DNA of 64,000 nt from Hydrotalea sandarakina (GCF_003254115.1 NZ_QKZV01000002.1:310001-374000), one strand, 5' to 3'; counted from the stretch's first letter, positions 1-9,578 are shown. A program made the numbers and translations. Notes: generated by a model not told the origin, from the sequence alone.

Positions 1-608
1 TTGCATTGTTCTGTATTACCTCAACAAGTACCGTAATGGCACAACGTGGTCTTGTAAAATTAAATGCAGGATATAATGTTGGTTTACCATTAGGAAATTT
101 TAATTCCAATTATGTTTCTAATGCTTCACCACGAGGTTTTATGGGTGATTTATCATTAGGTTTGAATAATAAATATTCGGTTGGCATAGGTTTTGGTTTT
201 CAAGATTTTTATCAGAAATATCCAAGAGCTGTGTATGATTTAGCGCCTAATCAACAAATTTCAGCTGTGTTGTCAAATTCCATACAAGTAGTACCTGTAT
301 TAGCAAAATTCACTTATACGCCTTTTCTAGGAACAACTAAACTAATACAACCCTATGCTTCAGTAGGCGCAGGTATTAGCTTTGTAACTTATAACCAATA
401 TTTAGGTGAGTTTTCATCCGATAACACTTCCGGTGGAAAATTTTCTGCCATGGCCGATGCAGGTATTGATTTGCCCTTTAGCAGATACAATTCAAATGTT
501 GCGGCCAAAATTGGTGTGTCATACAACTACACCAAATTTGGTATGAGTGATGCTGCTAATATTAATATGGTAGGCATACATGCCGGTTTAGCTTTCCAAT
601 TGCACTAG
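1..608 (+). CDS. Outer-membrane beta-barrel protein, 5' end cut by window edge
   Basis: About 200 residues are visible. The reading frame is open to the left edge, and its first residues look like the hydrophobic core and cleavage region of a signal peptide (ending ...TSTVMAQ), so the true start lies just upstream. The rest is Gly/Asn/Tyr-rich with alternating polar and hydrophobic stretches (for example YASVGAGISF and AAKIGVSYNYT), and it ends in AGLAFQLH. This matches small porin-like beta-barrel proteins of the Bacteroidota outer membrane (OmpA-like barrel or 'outer membrane beta-barrel protein' families). No substrate can be assigned. It is transcribed towards nagA and is closed by a hairpin at 647-679. 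A TTG at position 6 is an artefact of the cut. Confidence 0.75.
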   Translation, partial: ALFCITSTSTVMAQRGLVKLNAGYNVGLPLGNFNSNYVSNASPRGFMGDLSLGLNNKYSVGIGFGFQDFYQKYPRAVYDLAPNQQISAVLSNSIQVVPVLAKFTYTPFLGTTKLIQPYASVGAGISFVTYNQYLGEFSSDNTSGGKFSAMADAGIDLPFSRYNSNVAAKIGVSYNYTKFGMSDAANINMVGIHAGLAFQLH

Positions 609-646
609 TCAAAATACTTTAACACAAATAATTTTTGGTAAGCAAT

Positions 647-679
647 AAAAGGCCATTCCCGTTTGGGGGTGGCTTTTTT
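647..679 (+). terminator. Rho-independent-type terminator between convergent genes
   Basis: Arms at 647-660 and 665-674 pair around a GTTT loop (661-664) with several G-T wobbles and one bulged G. The right arm is followed by a six-T run. It lies between the convergent beta-barrel gene and nagA, and an A-run before the left arm means it could also work for the minus-strand operon. Confidence 0.7.
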
Positions 680-690
680 GTGCAATTTAT

Positions 691-1872
691 TTAATCTACT
701 TCATGAACTATTACGCCATTCTTAATTACCTTATAAACATTCACATTGTCATCAAAAATTACTAAATCAGCTATTTTATTAATTTCTATGGTACCAAGTT
801 TATGATCTATTCCTGCTATTTTTGCTGGTGTTGTGCACATCATCTTAATAACATCACTTAGTGGCAATTCTGCATCTTTCCACATTGTTTTCACCAATCT
901 ACTGGTTGTTGCTATGCTTCCTGCAAATGAGGTTTTATCTGGTAATTTAGCCACCTCATCTTCAATAATAACTTCAATTCCATCAACTTTACTACCTAAT
1001 ATACTTTTAGTATAGCTGGTGCCGGATGCTCTCATTGCATCTGTTATTAATGCAATTTTATCAGGACCTTTTATCTTATAAACAAGTTTTAATAAAGGTA
1101 TTGGTACATGTTTTCCATCTGCAATTATTTCAACAAATAAGTCATCAATTAAATAGGCTGCTTCAATTGTACCTGCATATCGATAAGCATTTTTTCGAAT
1201 AACTCCATTCATTGCAGAATATAAATGTGTTATTAAGTTATAGCCATTACTAACAGCAGCTACTATATCATCATATAAAGCATTAGTATGTGCAACAGAA
1301 GCTATAATATTTTTTTCATTCAACATATTTCCTAATTGTAAAGCACCTAAAAGTTCAGGTGCAATACTCCATCGCTTTATTAATTTTTCATATTTTAAAA
1401 TGGAATTTATTTCATTAATATCCGGATTACGAATGTATTTGGGGTTTTGAGCACCTCTTTGTTCCATTGCGAAGTAAGGTCCTTCAAGGTGAATACCTAG
1501 AAAAGAAACATTAGTTGTATTATTTTTTATAAAATTTCCAAATGTTTCTATTACATCAATTATTTGTTCTGTTGAACCAGTAAGTGTGGTAGGCATTAAA
1601 GTTGTTGTACCATATTTAATGTGTGTTTCAGCAATTTTTGTAAAGGCTTCAACAGAGCCATCCATGAAATCATACCCACCACCACCGTGTATGTGTAGGT
1701 CAATAAAGCCGGGTGATAAAAAATTATTTTTAGCATCAACTATTATATCAAAATTATTTTCATTTAAAACTTGATTAATGCCATTTATGATTCCGTTTTC
1801 TATCGATATATTCCCATTTTCGATAATGGTATCGTTGCTAATAATCTTTGCGTTTATTATTGCTGTTTTCAT
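691..1872 (-). CDS. nagA: N-acetylglucosamine-6-phosphate deacetylase
   Basis: This cytoplasmic amidohydrolase converts GlcNAc-6-phosphate to glucosamine-6-phosphate and acetate. The 393-residue length is normal for NagA. Visible signatures are DLHIHGGGGYDFMDG (H60 and H62), HLEGP (metal-ligand E130), SVAHT (H195), THLYSAMN (H216) and ITDAMRASG (catalytic D278). It is the last gene of the minus-strand operon, nine bases after nagB. The NagA-NagB order supports sequential deacetylation and deamination of an amino sugar delivered by the upstream transporter and kinase. The ATG at 1872 is the only sensible start. Confidence 0.96.
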   Translation of the reverse strand: MKTAIINAKIISNDTIIENGNISIENGIINGINQVLNENNFDIIVDAKNNFLSPGFIDLHIHGGGGYDFMDGSVEAFTKIAETHIKYGTTTLMPTTLTGSTEQIIDVIETFGNFIKNNTTNVSFLGIHLEGPYFAMEQRGAQNPKYIRNPDINEINSILKYEKLIKRWSIAPELLGALQLGNMLNEKNIIASVAHTNALYDDIVAAVSNGYNLITHLYSAMNGVIRKNAYRYAGTIEAAYLIDDLFVEIIADGKHVPIPLLKLVYKIKGPDKIALITDAMRASGTSYTKSILGSKVDGIEVIIEDEVAKLPDKTSFAGSIATTSRLVKTMWKDAELPLSDVIKMMCTTPAKIAGIDHKLGTIEINKIADLVIFDDNVNVYKVIKNGVIVHEVD

Positions 1873-1881
1873 ATAAAACTG

Positions 1882-2628
1882 TCAATGTTTCAAGTTGAAT
1901 AGATTGGATGCAGAATCATAATCTAAATATATATCACAAGACGGATGTAATTGAAGAATACTTGCCGGGAATAGATTACTAACCTGATTTTTGATACAGT
2001 GTTCCACTGCGATTGCTTTTCTCTTGTCTGGAACTGAACAAATAATCTTTTTTGATTTCATAATTTGTTTAATTGACATACTTATGGCTTGATTGGGAAC
2101 TTCATTCAATTCATTAAACCATCCTTCATTAACTTGTTGTTGTTTACATTCATTATTTAAATTTACTATTAAGAATGGTTTTTCAGTTTCAAAATCTGCA
2201 GGGGGATCATTAAATGCTAGATGCCCATTTTCACCTATTCCAACTAATGCTACATCAATTGAATATTTCATTATTAAGTTCGAAATACGCTTACACTCTT
2301 CCAATGCATCATTTTCTCCATTAATAAGTATCGTTTCCATTAGTGGAGAAACTTTATTTAAAAATCTTTCTATTAAATATTTTCTGAAACTAGCTTTATG
2401 ATACTGGTTTATTCCAATGTATTCATCTAAATGAAACATTCTAACCTTACTCCATTCTATTTCTTTATCAGCAATTAAATAATTTAATGTTTCAAATTGA
2501 CTTGATCCTGTAGCTAGAATAATATTTGCAGTACCGTTTGATTTTATTGCTTTTTTTATTGATTCAGCTGCATTCTCACCGGCATATACACCCAAAATGT
2601 TTTTGTTTGTCAAAATGTGAATATTCAT
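1882..2628 (-). CDS. nagB: Glucosamine-6-phosphate deaminase
   Basis: Converts glucosamine-6-phosphate to fructose-6-phosphate and ammonia, feeding glycolysis. At 248 residues it is slightly shorter than E. coli NagB (266). The ATGSS phosphate-binding loop is at residues 39-43, FHLDEYIG includes D68, and GIGENGHLAFNDP spans about 130-142 with the catalytic His at 136. The ENGH form of this loop is common in NagB homologues outside E. coli, so activity is expected. It lies 7 bases after the esterase gene and 9 before nagA, so it is translated from the same transcript. No allosteric prediction is possible. Confidence 0.93.
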   Translation of the reverse strand: MNIHILTNKNILGVYAGENAAESIKKAIKSNGTANIILATGSSQFETLNYLIADKEIEWSKVRMFHLDEYIGINQYHKASFRKYLIERFLNKVSPLMETILINGENDALEECKRISNLIMKYSIDVALVGIGENGHLAFNDPPADFETEKPFLIVNLNNECKQQQVNEGWFNELNEVPNQAISMSIKQIMKSKKIICSVPDKRKAIAVEHCIKNQVSNLFPASILQLHPSCDIYLDYDSASNLFNLKH

Positions 2629-2635
2629 AAATAAA

Positions 2636-4564
2636 TTATTTTATTTTTATATTTGAATTGCTTTTTAAAATTTTTTTTAAGTTAGAATAAGTTTTAATGA
2701 AATTTTCTTTTTCTTTTTTCGAAAGAATTTTCCCATGAATATTTCTTGGCTTTGTCAAAATAAAATTTGTATTACTCAAAGCCAAAGCTTTCACAATATC
2801 TCCCCAATTAATTATACCTTTTAAATGTATTGACATATTGTAATAATCAAATTTATTTTCACCTTTGTATAAATAACTAATTGGTGTATTCTCTATTTCA
2901 ATAATTTTAATTTTGTCAGGCCAAATGGCAGAACACAGAATAGCTGCTATTCCAGCCTCTTTTGTTGTTTTCAGAATGATATCGCAGTTGGGTTTAATTT
3001 TTTGAATATAATCTATTGTCACTTTAATTTGTATAATCCACTCTCTAATTATTGACTTTCCAATCCAATAATATGCTCTTGCGAGTGTATGAAATGGAAC
3101 TAATTGTTGATCAAAATATTTCGCAACGGTTGATTTGTAATGTCCTGTGCCAAATAAATTGAATTCGAGTTTATTGGTTGTTTGATCATTTAATTGGTAC
3201 TTTTCTACATCATTAAGCAATTTTCCTTTAAAATTAAAATTAATTATAATTTCATCTGAGAATATAATGTTATTCAAATTTTTTGTGTAAAAATTGTAAC
3301 CCTTTACTAAATCTTTTTTCGTTATGTTTAAAATTTTTTTAAGTTCATTGATTTCTGCTTTTGGTTTTCCAATTTTATTATATAAGTCACTAAAAATTTC
3401 ATTACATCTATTTTTTAAGTAATTGCTTTGTGTTACGATTTTTTCATCTCTTTTCCCCAATTCAAACACCATTAAACTTTCTTTATCTGTGTACGAATTT
3501 GGAGAAGATATATTTATTTTTCGTATTTCATTTTTTAGTACTTTGTTGAACCAATAAATCATTTCAAGTTCTATTTCACTTGAAAACTCATGACTGTGAT
3601 TAAATATTTGAAAATTAATTAAATTATCTGCATGGTATAACTCATAAATTTTTCCTGTATACTTTGCTGTTTTCAACATTTCTTCTGCAGTAAATGCCGC
3701 ATGGTGATCTTGTAGAGCGCTACATATCTTCAACGCCCTGGGTGCAATCAATCCTAATACTTGAAATTCTTCACAAAATGTTAAACCATTTGGTAATAAT
3801 TCGCAAACGCAATTGTGCTCCATTACAAATGCATTAAAAGTTCCCACACTAACCACTGGCATTGCAGCTTTTACTCTTTCATCTACGGCTGCAAGCCACA
3901 TTGCCTGGCTGCCTCCTCCACTTTCGCCAGTAACTCCTATATTGTTTTTGTCTACAATATTTAAACTACACAGTAAATCAATACATCTTATGTTTTCTGA
4001 TATTTGAATTCCTAATAGTGTTTCATTTAAGTTAAGTAGAGAAGCACCTTTATTAGCACCATGATAGTCTGATTCACCATGTATTTCAGAGCGTTCACCT
4101 GAACCAAACGAATCCATACATAAACATATATAGCCATTACTTGCTAATAATTCAGCTCTTTTATTAACTGATATATTTCGACGACCATCTTTTATGTGAC
4201 CATGTAAGTTTATTACAGCCGGGTATGGACCTGTTCCATTTGGTATATATATATTAGCTGTGGCATAGGTATTGGGTAGAGTTTGAAAATAAATATTTTG
4301 AATTGTAAAATTCTCTTTCGTGATTATCTTACTAATTGAAATATTTAGTGGTAAACTGTTATAAAAATGAAAATTAGTGCTTTCAATGATTTTTGAATAA
4401 ATTTTATTTTTTTCTTTTTCCCACTCCTCTATGCTTAAAGGTGGTTGATATTTTATAAATAGTTGATATGCTTGTTTTTTAATTTCTTTGTTTATTTTAT
4501 CCTTGTCTTTCAAAGGTTTTTTTTCTAGTTTGTAAGTAGTTTTTATGCTAATATCTTGATACAT
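2636..4564 (-). CDS. Tandem alpha/beta-hydrolase (acetyl-xylan-esterase-like), second domain degenerate
   Basis: A 642-residue protein without a signal peptide, so probably cytoplasmic. Residues about 85-345 form an alpha/beta hydrolase resembling the acetyl xylan esterase/dienelactone hydrolase group: oxyanion region INLHGH (118-123), nucleophile elbow GESGGG with S215, and a late NHSHEF likely carrying the catalytic His. Residues about 400-640 look like a second hydrolase-like domain. At its predicted elbow (ILKTTKEAGIAAILCSAIWP) no G-x-S-x-G is present, so it is probably non-catalytic. Its place between transporter and nagB suggests removal of an O-acetyl or other ester from the imported sugar; this is inference. 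It could also be a peptidase-like or lactone-cleaving member. Confidence 0.72.
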   Translation of the reverse strand: MYQDISIKTTYKLEKKPLKDKDKINKEIKKQAYQLFIKYQPPLSIEEWEKEKNKIYSKIIESTNFHFYNSLPLNISISKIITKENFTIQNIYFQTLPNTYATANIYIPNGTGPYPAVINLHGHIKDGRRNISVNKRAELLASNGYICLCMDSFGSGERSEIHGESDYHGANKGASLLNLNETLLGIQISENIRCIDLLCSLNIVDKNNIGVTGESGGGSQAMWLAAVDERVKAAMPVVSVGTFNAFVMEHNCVCELLPNGLTFCEEFQVLGLIAPRALKICSALQDHHAAFTAEEMLKTAKYTGKIYELYHADNLINFQIFNHSHEFSSEIELEMIYWFNKVLKNEIRKINISSPNSYTDKESLMVFELGKRDEKIVTQSNYLKNRCNEIFSDLYNKIGKPKAEINELKKILNITKKDLVKGYNFYTKNLNNIIFSDEIIINFNFKGKLLNDVEKYQLNDQTTNKLEFNLFGTGHYKSTVAKYFDQQLVPFHTLARAYYWIGKSIIREWIIQIKVTIDYIQKIKPNCDIILKTTKEAGIAAILCSAIWPDKIKIIEIENTPISYLYKGENKFDYYNMSIHLKGIINWGDIVKALALSNTNFILTKPRNIHGKILSKKEKENFIKTYSNLKKILKSNSNIKIK

Positions 4565-4580
4565 ATTGGATTGGCTTTAA

Positions 4581-5870
4581 TTATTTATAATTTTTCATTC
4601 CAAGTTTGTATCCTTTCAATGAGTAATAAAGAATAACTAAATATGCAGGAAGTAAACATAAAAAGAAACCTAATTTATAACCTACTTTAGGAATGCTTTT
4701 TAATGTAGCAAATATTAATGGCAGTATTGCACCACCAGCAATTCCCATAATTAAAAGTGCAGATCCAATTTTTGTTTTTTCACCAAGTTTATTGATAGCC
4801 AGTGGAAAAATTGCAGGCCACATCAGTGAATTTGCTAAGCCTAGCATTGCTATAAAAAAGATAGCCAAATAACCATGAGTAACATATATTGCAATGGTTA
4901 AGAAAATTCCTAATATGGAAGCAAATTTTAACGCATCTTGTTGTGAAATTAATTTGGGGATGCTTACAATACCAATTAAATATCCAATTAACATTCCTGT
5001 TAAAGTAAATGAGGTAAAATAACGTGTTTCATTCAAAGGCATTCCCATTGCATTCCCATATATCCCTATTGCATCGCCAGCTAAAACTTCTGTACCAACA
5101 TACAAAAAAATGCTAAGCACACCCATCCATAAATGTGGATATTTGAAAATACTTTTATTGGTCGTGCTTTTATTTTCATTTTGCGTTACTGTTTCTTTAT
5201 CATTTATTTCTGGTAATGACGAAAAAAAAATTACGATGGCAAGTATTATCAATACAATGGCCATTATTAAATATGGCATCCTAATTTTATTAGATAGCTC
5301 TGTTAATAAATTATTTTTATCTGATGTATTTATTGTTGTAGATAGTTTTATTTGAACATTTTCGATATTACTTAACAACAATGTGCTTAGTATTAAAGGA
5401 CTTAATACACCGGCAATCTTATTGCTAATTCCCATTATGCTTATTCGTTTTGCAGCACTTTCAATTGGCCCAAGTATGCTTATGTACGGATTAGCTGCTG
5501 TTTGTAGTAGAGCCAAACCTGCTCCTTGAGAAAATAAACCGATTAGAAATATTGTGAAGTTTCTATTTGCTGCTGCTGGTAAAAATAATAATGTTCCAAC
5601 TACCATAATAATAAGACCTAATGCCATCCCTTTTTTATATCCGGTAAATTTTAATATGAATGATGATGGTATTGCGAGAAAAAAATAGGCCATGTAAGAT
5701 GCTGTTACTACTAAAAATGCTTGTGTGTCTGTTTTTAACTCGCAAATGATTTTTAAAAATGGAATCAATGTTCCATTTAGCCATGTTACAAAACCAAAGA
5801 TGAAAAATAATATACCTATAATAATAATTGCGTTTTGATTGTTTTTCTTTGTTTTTACAATACTGTCCAT
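4581..5870 (-). CDS. Sugar:H+ symporter, MFS fucose-hexose (FHS) family, NagP-like
   Basis: A 429-residue inner-membrane protein with about 12 hydrophobic segments. The N-terminal helix FGFVTWLNGTLIPFLK is the hallmark of the FucP/GluP/NagP family of sugar:proton symporters. Further family features are the AANPYISILGP segment in helix 4-5 and SLMWPAIFPLAI in helix 10. In this operon, with nagA and nagB downstream and a sugar kinase upstream, the most likely substrate is GlcNAc or a related N-acetylhexosamine arriving as the free sugar. That would explain the need for a separate kinase. The substrate cannot be fixed from sequence alone. Confidence 0.88.
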   Translation of the reverse strand: MDSIVKTKKNNQNAIIIIGILFFIFGFVTWLNGTLIPFLKIICELKTDTQAFLVVTASYMAYFFLAIPSSFILKFTGYKKGMALGLIIMVVGTLLFLPAAANRNFTIFLIGLFSQGAGLALLQTAANPYISILGPIESAAKRISIMGISNKIAGVLSPLILSTLLLSNIENVQIKLSTTINTSDKNNLLTELSNKIRMPYLIMAIVLIILAIVIFFSSLPEINDKETVTQNENKSTTNKSIFKYPHLWMGVLSIFLYVGTEVLAGDAIGIYGNAMGMPLNETRYFTSFTLTGMLIGYLIGIVSIPKLISQQDALKFASILGIFLTIAIYVTHGYLAIFFIAMLGLANSLMWPAIFPLAINKLGEKTKIGSALLIMGIAGGAILPLIFATLKSIPKVGYKLGFFLCLLPAYLVILYYSLKGYKLGMKNYK

Positions 5871-5876
5871 AAATAG

Positions 5877-6746
5877 TTATCTATAATTACTACTAAATAA
5901 TTTATTCATTTCATTGCTGTACCATTTCACGTTTTCTTTTACTCCTGGTACATTGTTCAGCCAGTCTTGCTCATGTTCAATGGTTATTTGTCCGGTATAT
6001 TTTTGTTTTTTTAATGCTTCAAAAATTCCATTTAAATTAATGATGCCTTTACCAAGTATCTTATTGTTGGCATCAATATTATTGAATTCATCTACATCTT
6101 TTAAGTGCACATCAATAATTTTTCCATTTAATAATTTTATACATTCCACGGGGTTTAAGCCGCTTCTTTCCCAATGGCCTATATCAGCACAGGCATATAT
6201 ATTGGGATGTTTATTCATGGCCTCAATTACTAGTTGAGGTTCCCAGTAAGGAGCTGGTTTTGGATGATTGTGTATTGCAATTTTCATACTATATATACCA
6301 GCTAAACTATCTGCGTAATCTAAGTCTTCTTTTAAAGGTTCAGCTACTAAAACTTTTATTCCCATTTGTTTAGCAAATTCAAATATTTTATTCCATTCTT
6401 TTTTTCCTGATGGATTTAGAACCCCCCAATAATGAAGTTTCATTTTCTTTTGGGCAAGTATGGTTTTTACAAAGATTTTTGATTTGTCAGACATATTTAC
6501 ATTAAACGAATCAGTGTAAATACCACCAATCGGTTGTCCTGAATATGCCTCAATATTTTTTATTTTGCAACTATCTGCTTTCTCAATGGCAGTAATGAAA
6601 GGATATAGATGGAATGTCCAAAGTTGAATTCCCAAATGCCAAGGTTTTATTTTAGAGTTATCATTTCTTTTTGTTTCAAATGCAGTAGTTGTCATTAATA
6701 AAAATGATAATAAAATGGTGATCTTGTATTTAATATTTTTTCTCAT
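5877..6746 (-). CDS. Exported sugar phosphate isomerase/epimerase-family TIM barrel
   Basis: A 289-residue protein with an N-terminal hydrophobic segment (ITILLSFLLMTTTAF), so exported to the periplasm or membrane-anchored. The body is an AP-endonuclease-2-like (xylose-isomerase-like) TIM barrel. Candidate metal ligands are in AIHNHPKPA, CADIGHW, DVHLKDVD and ITIEHE. Bacteroidota relatives are often found with GMC oxidoreductases and Gfo/Idh proteins and are thought to act on keto-sugars; the exact reaction here is unknown. It starts one base after the GMC stop codon, which implies translational coupling. An exported form next to a GMC oxidase supports a periplasmic sugar-oxidation step, but this is inference. 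Confidence 0.82.
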   Translation of the reverse strand: MRKNIKYKITILLSFLLMTTTAFETKRNDNSKIKPWHLGIQLWTFHLYPFITAIEKADSCKIKNIEAYSGQPIGGIYTDSFNVNMSDKSKIFVKTILAQKKMKLHYWGVLNPSGKKEWNKIFEFAKQMGIKVLVAEPLKEDLDYADSLAGIYSMKIAIHNHPKPAPYWEPQLVIEAMNKHPNIYACADIGHWERSGLNPVECIKLLNGKIIDVHLKDVDEFNNIDANNKILGKGIINLNGIFEALKKQKYTGQITIEHEQDWLNNVPGVKENVKWYSNEMNKLFSSNYR

Positions 6747-6747
6747 T

Positions 6748-8427
6748 TTATATATTCCCTTTTTTTAGTTCTTCAAAAGCATAATTGGCAGCACGTGCAG
6801 TAAATGCCATATATGTTAATGAGGGGTTTTGACAAGCAGATGAAACCATAAAGGAGCCATCAGTTACGAATACATTTTTGGCATCCCAAACTTGATTCCA
6901 TTTATTCAAAACAGAATTTTTAGGGCTATTACCCATTCTTGCTGTCCCCATTTCGTGAATAGCTCTTCCGGGAGCACCGGCATTATCATTTGTTTGTATG
7001 TTTTTTACACCAATTTTTTCTAGCATTTCTGCTGCGTCATTTAACATGTCTTTTCGCATATTTTTCTCATTCTCTTTTATTTCACAGTCAATAGCTAAAA
7101 TGGGTAAACCCCATTTGTCTTTCTTTGAATTGTCTAACATGACTTTATTTTCATGATATGGCAACATTTCACCAAAAGCACCAATACCAAATTTCCATTT
7201 ACCCGGTTCACATAAAATATCTTTCAAGTTTTTGCCGATAGAATATTCTGCAACATTTCTATTCCATCCTTCTCTGCTGGCACTTCCTTGATAACCAAAT
7301 CCTCTTAAATAATCTCTTTTGTCACCAAATAAATTTCTGTATCTTGGAATATAAATTCCATTTGCTCTTCTTCCATAATAATATTTATCTTCAAAACCTT
7401 CTACATCACCAGAAGCATCAATGCCAACATGATGATCCATTAAATTATGACCCAGTTCACCACTGCTACTTCCTAATCCTTGAGGCCAAATATTTGTAGC
7501 TGAATTCATTAGTATCCATGTGCTATTAAGTGTAGAAGCATTCAAAAAAATTATTTTTGCATTGTATATGTAAGTTTTATTGGTTAAAGCATCAAGTACT
7601 TCTACACCAGTTGCTTTTTTTTTGTCTTTATCATATATAATTTGTATTACAATACTCCATGTTTTAATAGTTAAGTTATTAGTTGCTAAAGCTGCTGGAA
7701 GGGTAGATGATTGTGTACTAAAATAACCGCCAAAAGGGCATCCTAAGGCACATTTATCTCTGTATTGGCATTTAGTTCTGCCTGGTAAATTATTGGTAAG
7801 ATTGGCAGAGCGCCCAATAATCATTCTTCTATTTTGGTGAAAAGTATTTCCGAGTTTTTTTGCAAGGTGCTGTTCAACTACATTCATCTGCATCGCTGGT
7901 TGGAATTCTCCATCCGGTAATTGTGGTAACTTCTCAATAGAGCCATTTATTCCCGCAAATTTTTCAACATAACTGTACCATGGTGCTATTTCATGGTAAC
8001 GTATAGGCCAATCAATGGCTATTCCATCTTTTTTGTTTGCTTCAAAATCAAAATCACTCAATCTATAGCTTTGCCTTCCCCACATGATAGATCTTCCACC
8101 CATTTGATAACTTCTAAACCAATCAAAACGCTTGATTTCAGTATATGGACAATCTTGTTCGTTAGGCCAATAATCCATAATATTTTCATCCATTAAATAA
8201 TCTCTGCTCAGTACAGGGTAGGCTTTAATCATAGCCTGCGTTCTTTGTCCTCGATGAGGCCAATCCCAAAATTCTTTATTGGCGTTTACATAATCTTTAA
8301 TGTGTTCAAAATTCCTACCTCTTTCCAATAACAATACTTTTAAACCTTTCTCAGTTAATTCTTTAGCAGCCCATCCACCAGATATACCGCTACCCACCAC
8401 TATAGCATCGAAGTTGGTATTTTCCAT
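6748..8427 (-). CDS. GMC-family FAD-dependent oxidoreductase
   Basis: A 559-residue flavoprotein. The Rossmann FAD motif VVGSGISGGWAAKEL is near the N terminus, and the C-terminal half carries the catalytic pair H491 (in AIHEMGTARMG) and N534 (in SACQNPSLT). A Cys-rich patch (KCQYRDKCALGCPFGG) is typical of the bacterial glucoside-3-dehydrogenase and gluconate-dehydrogenase-like branch. No Tat or Sec signal is visible, so export would need a partner. The usual small subunit (gluconate 2-dehydrogenase subunit 3 family) and a cytochrome c are not encoded in this operon. It probably oxidises a sugar or glycoside hydroxyl; the substrate is unknown. Confidence 0.88.
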   Translation of the reverse strand: MENTNFDAIVVGSGISGGWAAKELTEKGLKVLLLERGRNFEHIKDYVNANKEFWDWPHRGQRTQAMIKAYPVLSRDYLMDENIMDYWPNEQDCPYTEIKRFDWFRSYQMGGRSIMWGRQSYRLSDFDFEANKKDGIAIDWPIRYHEIAPWYSYVEKFAGINGSIEKLPQLPDGEFQPAMQMNVVEQHLAKKLGNTFHQNRRMIIGRSANLTNNLPGRTKCQYRDKCALGCPFGGYFSTQSSTLPAALATNNLTIKTWSIVIQIIYDKDKKKATGVEVLDALTNKTYIYNAKIIFLNASTLNSTWILMNSATNIWPQGLGSSSGELGHNLMDHHVGIDASGDVEGFEDKYYYGRRANGIYIPRYRNLFGDKRDYLRGFGYQGSASREGWNRNVAEYSIGKNLKDILCEPGKWKFGIGAFGEMLPYHENKVMLDNSKKDKWGLPILAIDCEIKENEKNMRKDMLNDAAEMLEKIGVKNIQTNDNAGAPGRAIHEMGTARMGNSPKNSVLNKWNQVWDAKNVFVTDGSFMVSSACQNPSLTYMAFTARAANYAFEELKKGNI

Positions 8428-8438
8428 ACAACTCAGTT

Positions 8439-9512
8439 TTAAATATATTTTTTCACAAGTAGTTTTTTGATATATGTTTTGAAGTCGGCTATTTTTTCTT
8501 CATAGCGCTCTAATAATGTTAGTTGATTTTTTGCTCGATAATAATTTTCTAAAGGAAATTTTGCACCATAATAAATATCATTTTCTAGGTAGTCGGTTAA
8601 AAAACGAATAGCTTGCATGTAAATCATAAATTGTCCTGAATAAATAAATTCGTTCAACTCTTCTTCCTTTAGTACTGTATTCATTTCTTCTAAATATCCT
8701 TCTGTCAAAGCAAAGAAATAATTATTTCTTATATATATATTTTCTAAATCTATTTCGTTTTCGTCTGCGGGGCTTAAATACGTTCTCATCATATCGCCTA
8801 CATCACTTATAAAATAACCCGGCATTATTGTATCTAAATCTATTATGCAAATTCCTTTGTCATGTTTATCGAATAAGACGTTGTTGATTTTAGTATCATG
8901 ATGAGTTACTCTTAGTCTTGTTTTGTTAAATTTAATTATTAAATTATATTTATCTTTTATGTAGCTTTTTTCTTTTAATTCCCGTATTATATCATTTGCA
9001 ATATTTTTTTTCTCTGAATCTGCTTTTGAAATTGCGTTTTCAAATAATTTATATCTTAAACTAAGATTATGGAAATTTTTTATCGTTGTTTTTAACTCTT
9101 TAATATTAAGGCCTTCGCATTGTTTGGTAAATTTTCCAAATTGTTTTGCTGCTTCATAAGCCAAATCTTCTTTTTCTAGTATATTATAATAGTATGAATT
9201 ATTGATGTATTCATAAGCCCTATAGAATTCATTTTTAAAATTGAAAAGTGAAATGCCATACTTATTGCTTAATGGTTTGGTGAAAATATATTCAGGATAA
9301 TTTTTCTTAAAATAATTTGCAAGTACATTGATATTATGGTCTATATTTTCAGGATGTTTAAATACGTTTGTATTAATTCTTTGTACTATGATTTTTCTAT
9401 TATTTAAAGTAACAAGCCATGTATTATTCACTAGGCCATTCCCGAATATTTCTATTTTCCCTACTTCCTTTTCAACTTGAAGTTCCGTTAGAATTTGATT
9501 TATGGTGTTCAT
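8439..9512 (-). CDS. APH-fold sugar kinase, N-acetylhexosamine kinase (NahK)-like
   Basis: A 357-residue protein kinase-like (aminoglycoside-phosphotransferase fold) sugar kinase. The catalytic loop THHDTKINN (catalytic D206) and the metal-binding IDLDTIMPG (D225 and D227) strongly resemble N-acetylhexosamine 1-kinase. It heads the operon that ends with nagB-nagA. No ROK-type or BadF-type GlcNAc kinase is present in the locus, so this enzyme probably phosphorylates the imported amino sugar. Whether the product is the 1- or 6-phosphate is open. ATG at 9512 is preferred over the in-frame TTG at 9515. A LacI-type palindrome lies 57-66 bases upstream of the ATG. Confidence 0.8.
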   Translation of the reverse strand: MNTINQILTELQVEKEVGKIEIFGNGLVNNTWLVTLNNRKIIVQRINTNVFKHPENIDHNINVLANYFKKNYPEYIFTKPLSNKYGISLFNFKNEFYRAYEYINNSYYYNILEKEDLAYEAAKQFGKFTKQCEGLNIKELKTTIKNFHNLSLRYKLFENAISKADSEKKNIANDIIRELKEKSYIKDKYNLIIKFNKTRLRVTHHDTKINNVLFDKHDKGICIIDLDTIMPGYFISDVGDMMRTYLSPADENEIDLENIYIRNNYFFALTEGYLEEMNTVLKEEELNEFIYSGQFMIYMQAIRFLTDYLENDIYYGAKFPLENYYRAKNQLTLLERYEEKIADFKTYIKKLLVKKYI

Positions 9513-9568
9513 CAATTTTCAATTATTATGAATTTAAATTTACCATAATTGAGCATGATAAACACTTG

Positions 9569-9578
9569 CAAACGTTTG
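9569..9578. promoter_or_regulatory. LacI-type operator, copy 1 (CAAACGTTTG)
   Basis: A perfect 10-base palindrome with central CG, typical of LacI/GalR operators. It lies in the 92-base gap between the LacI gene stop and the kinase start, upstream of the seven-gene minus-strand operon. The same core recurs at 14378 and 14519. Confidence 0.72.
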
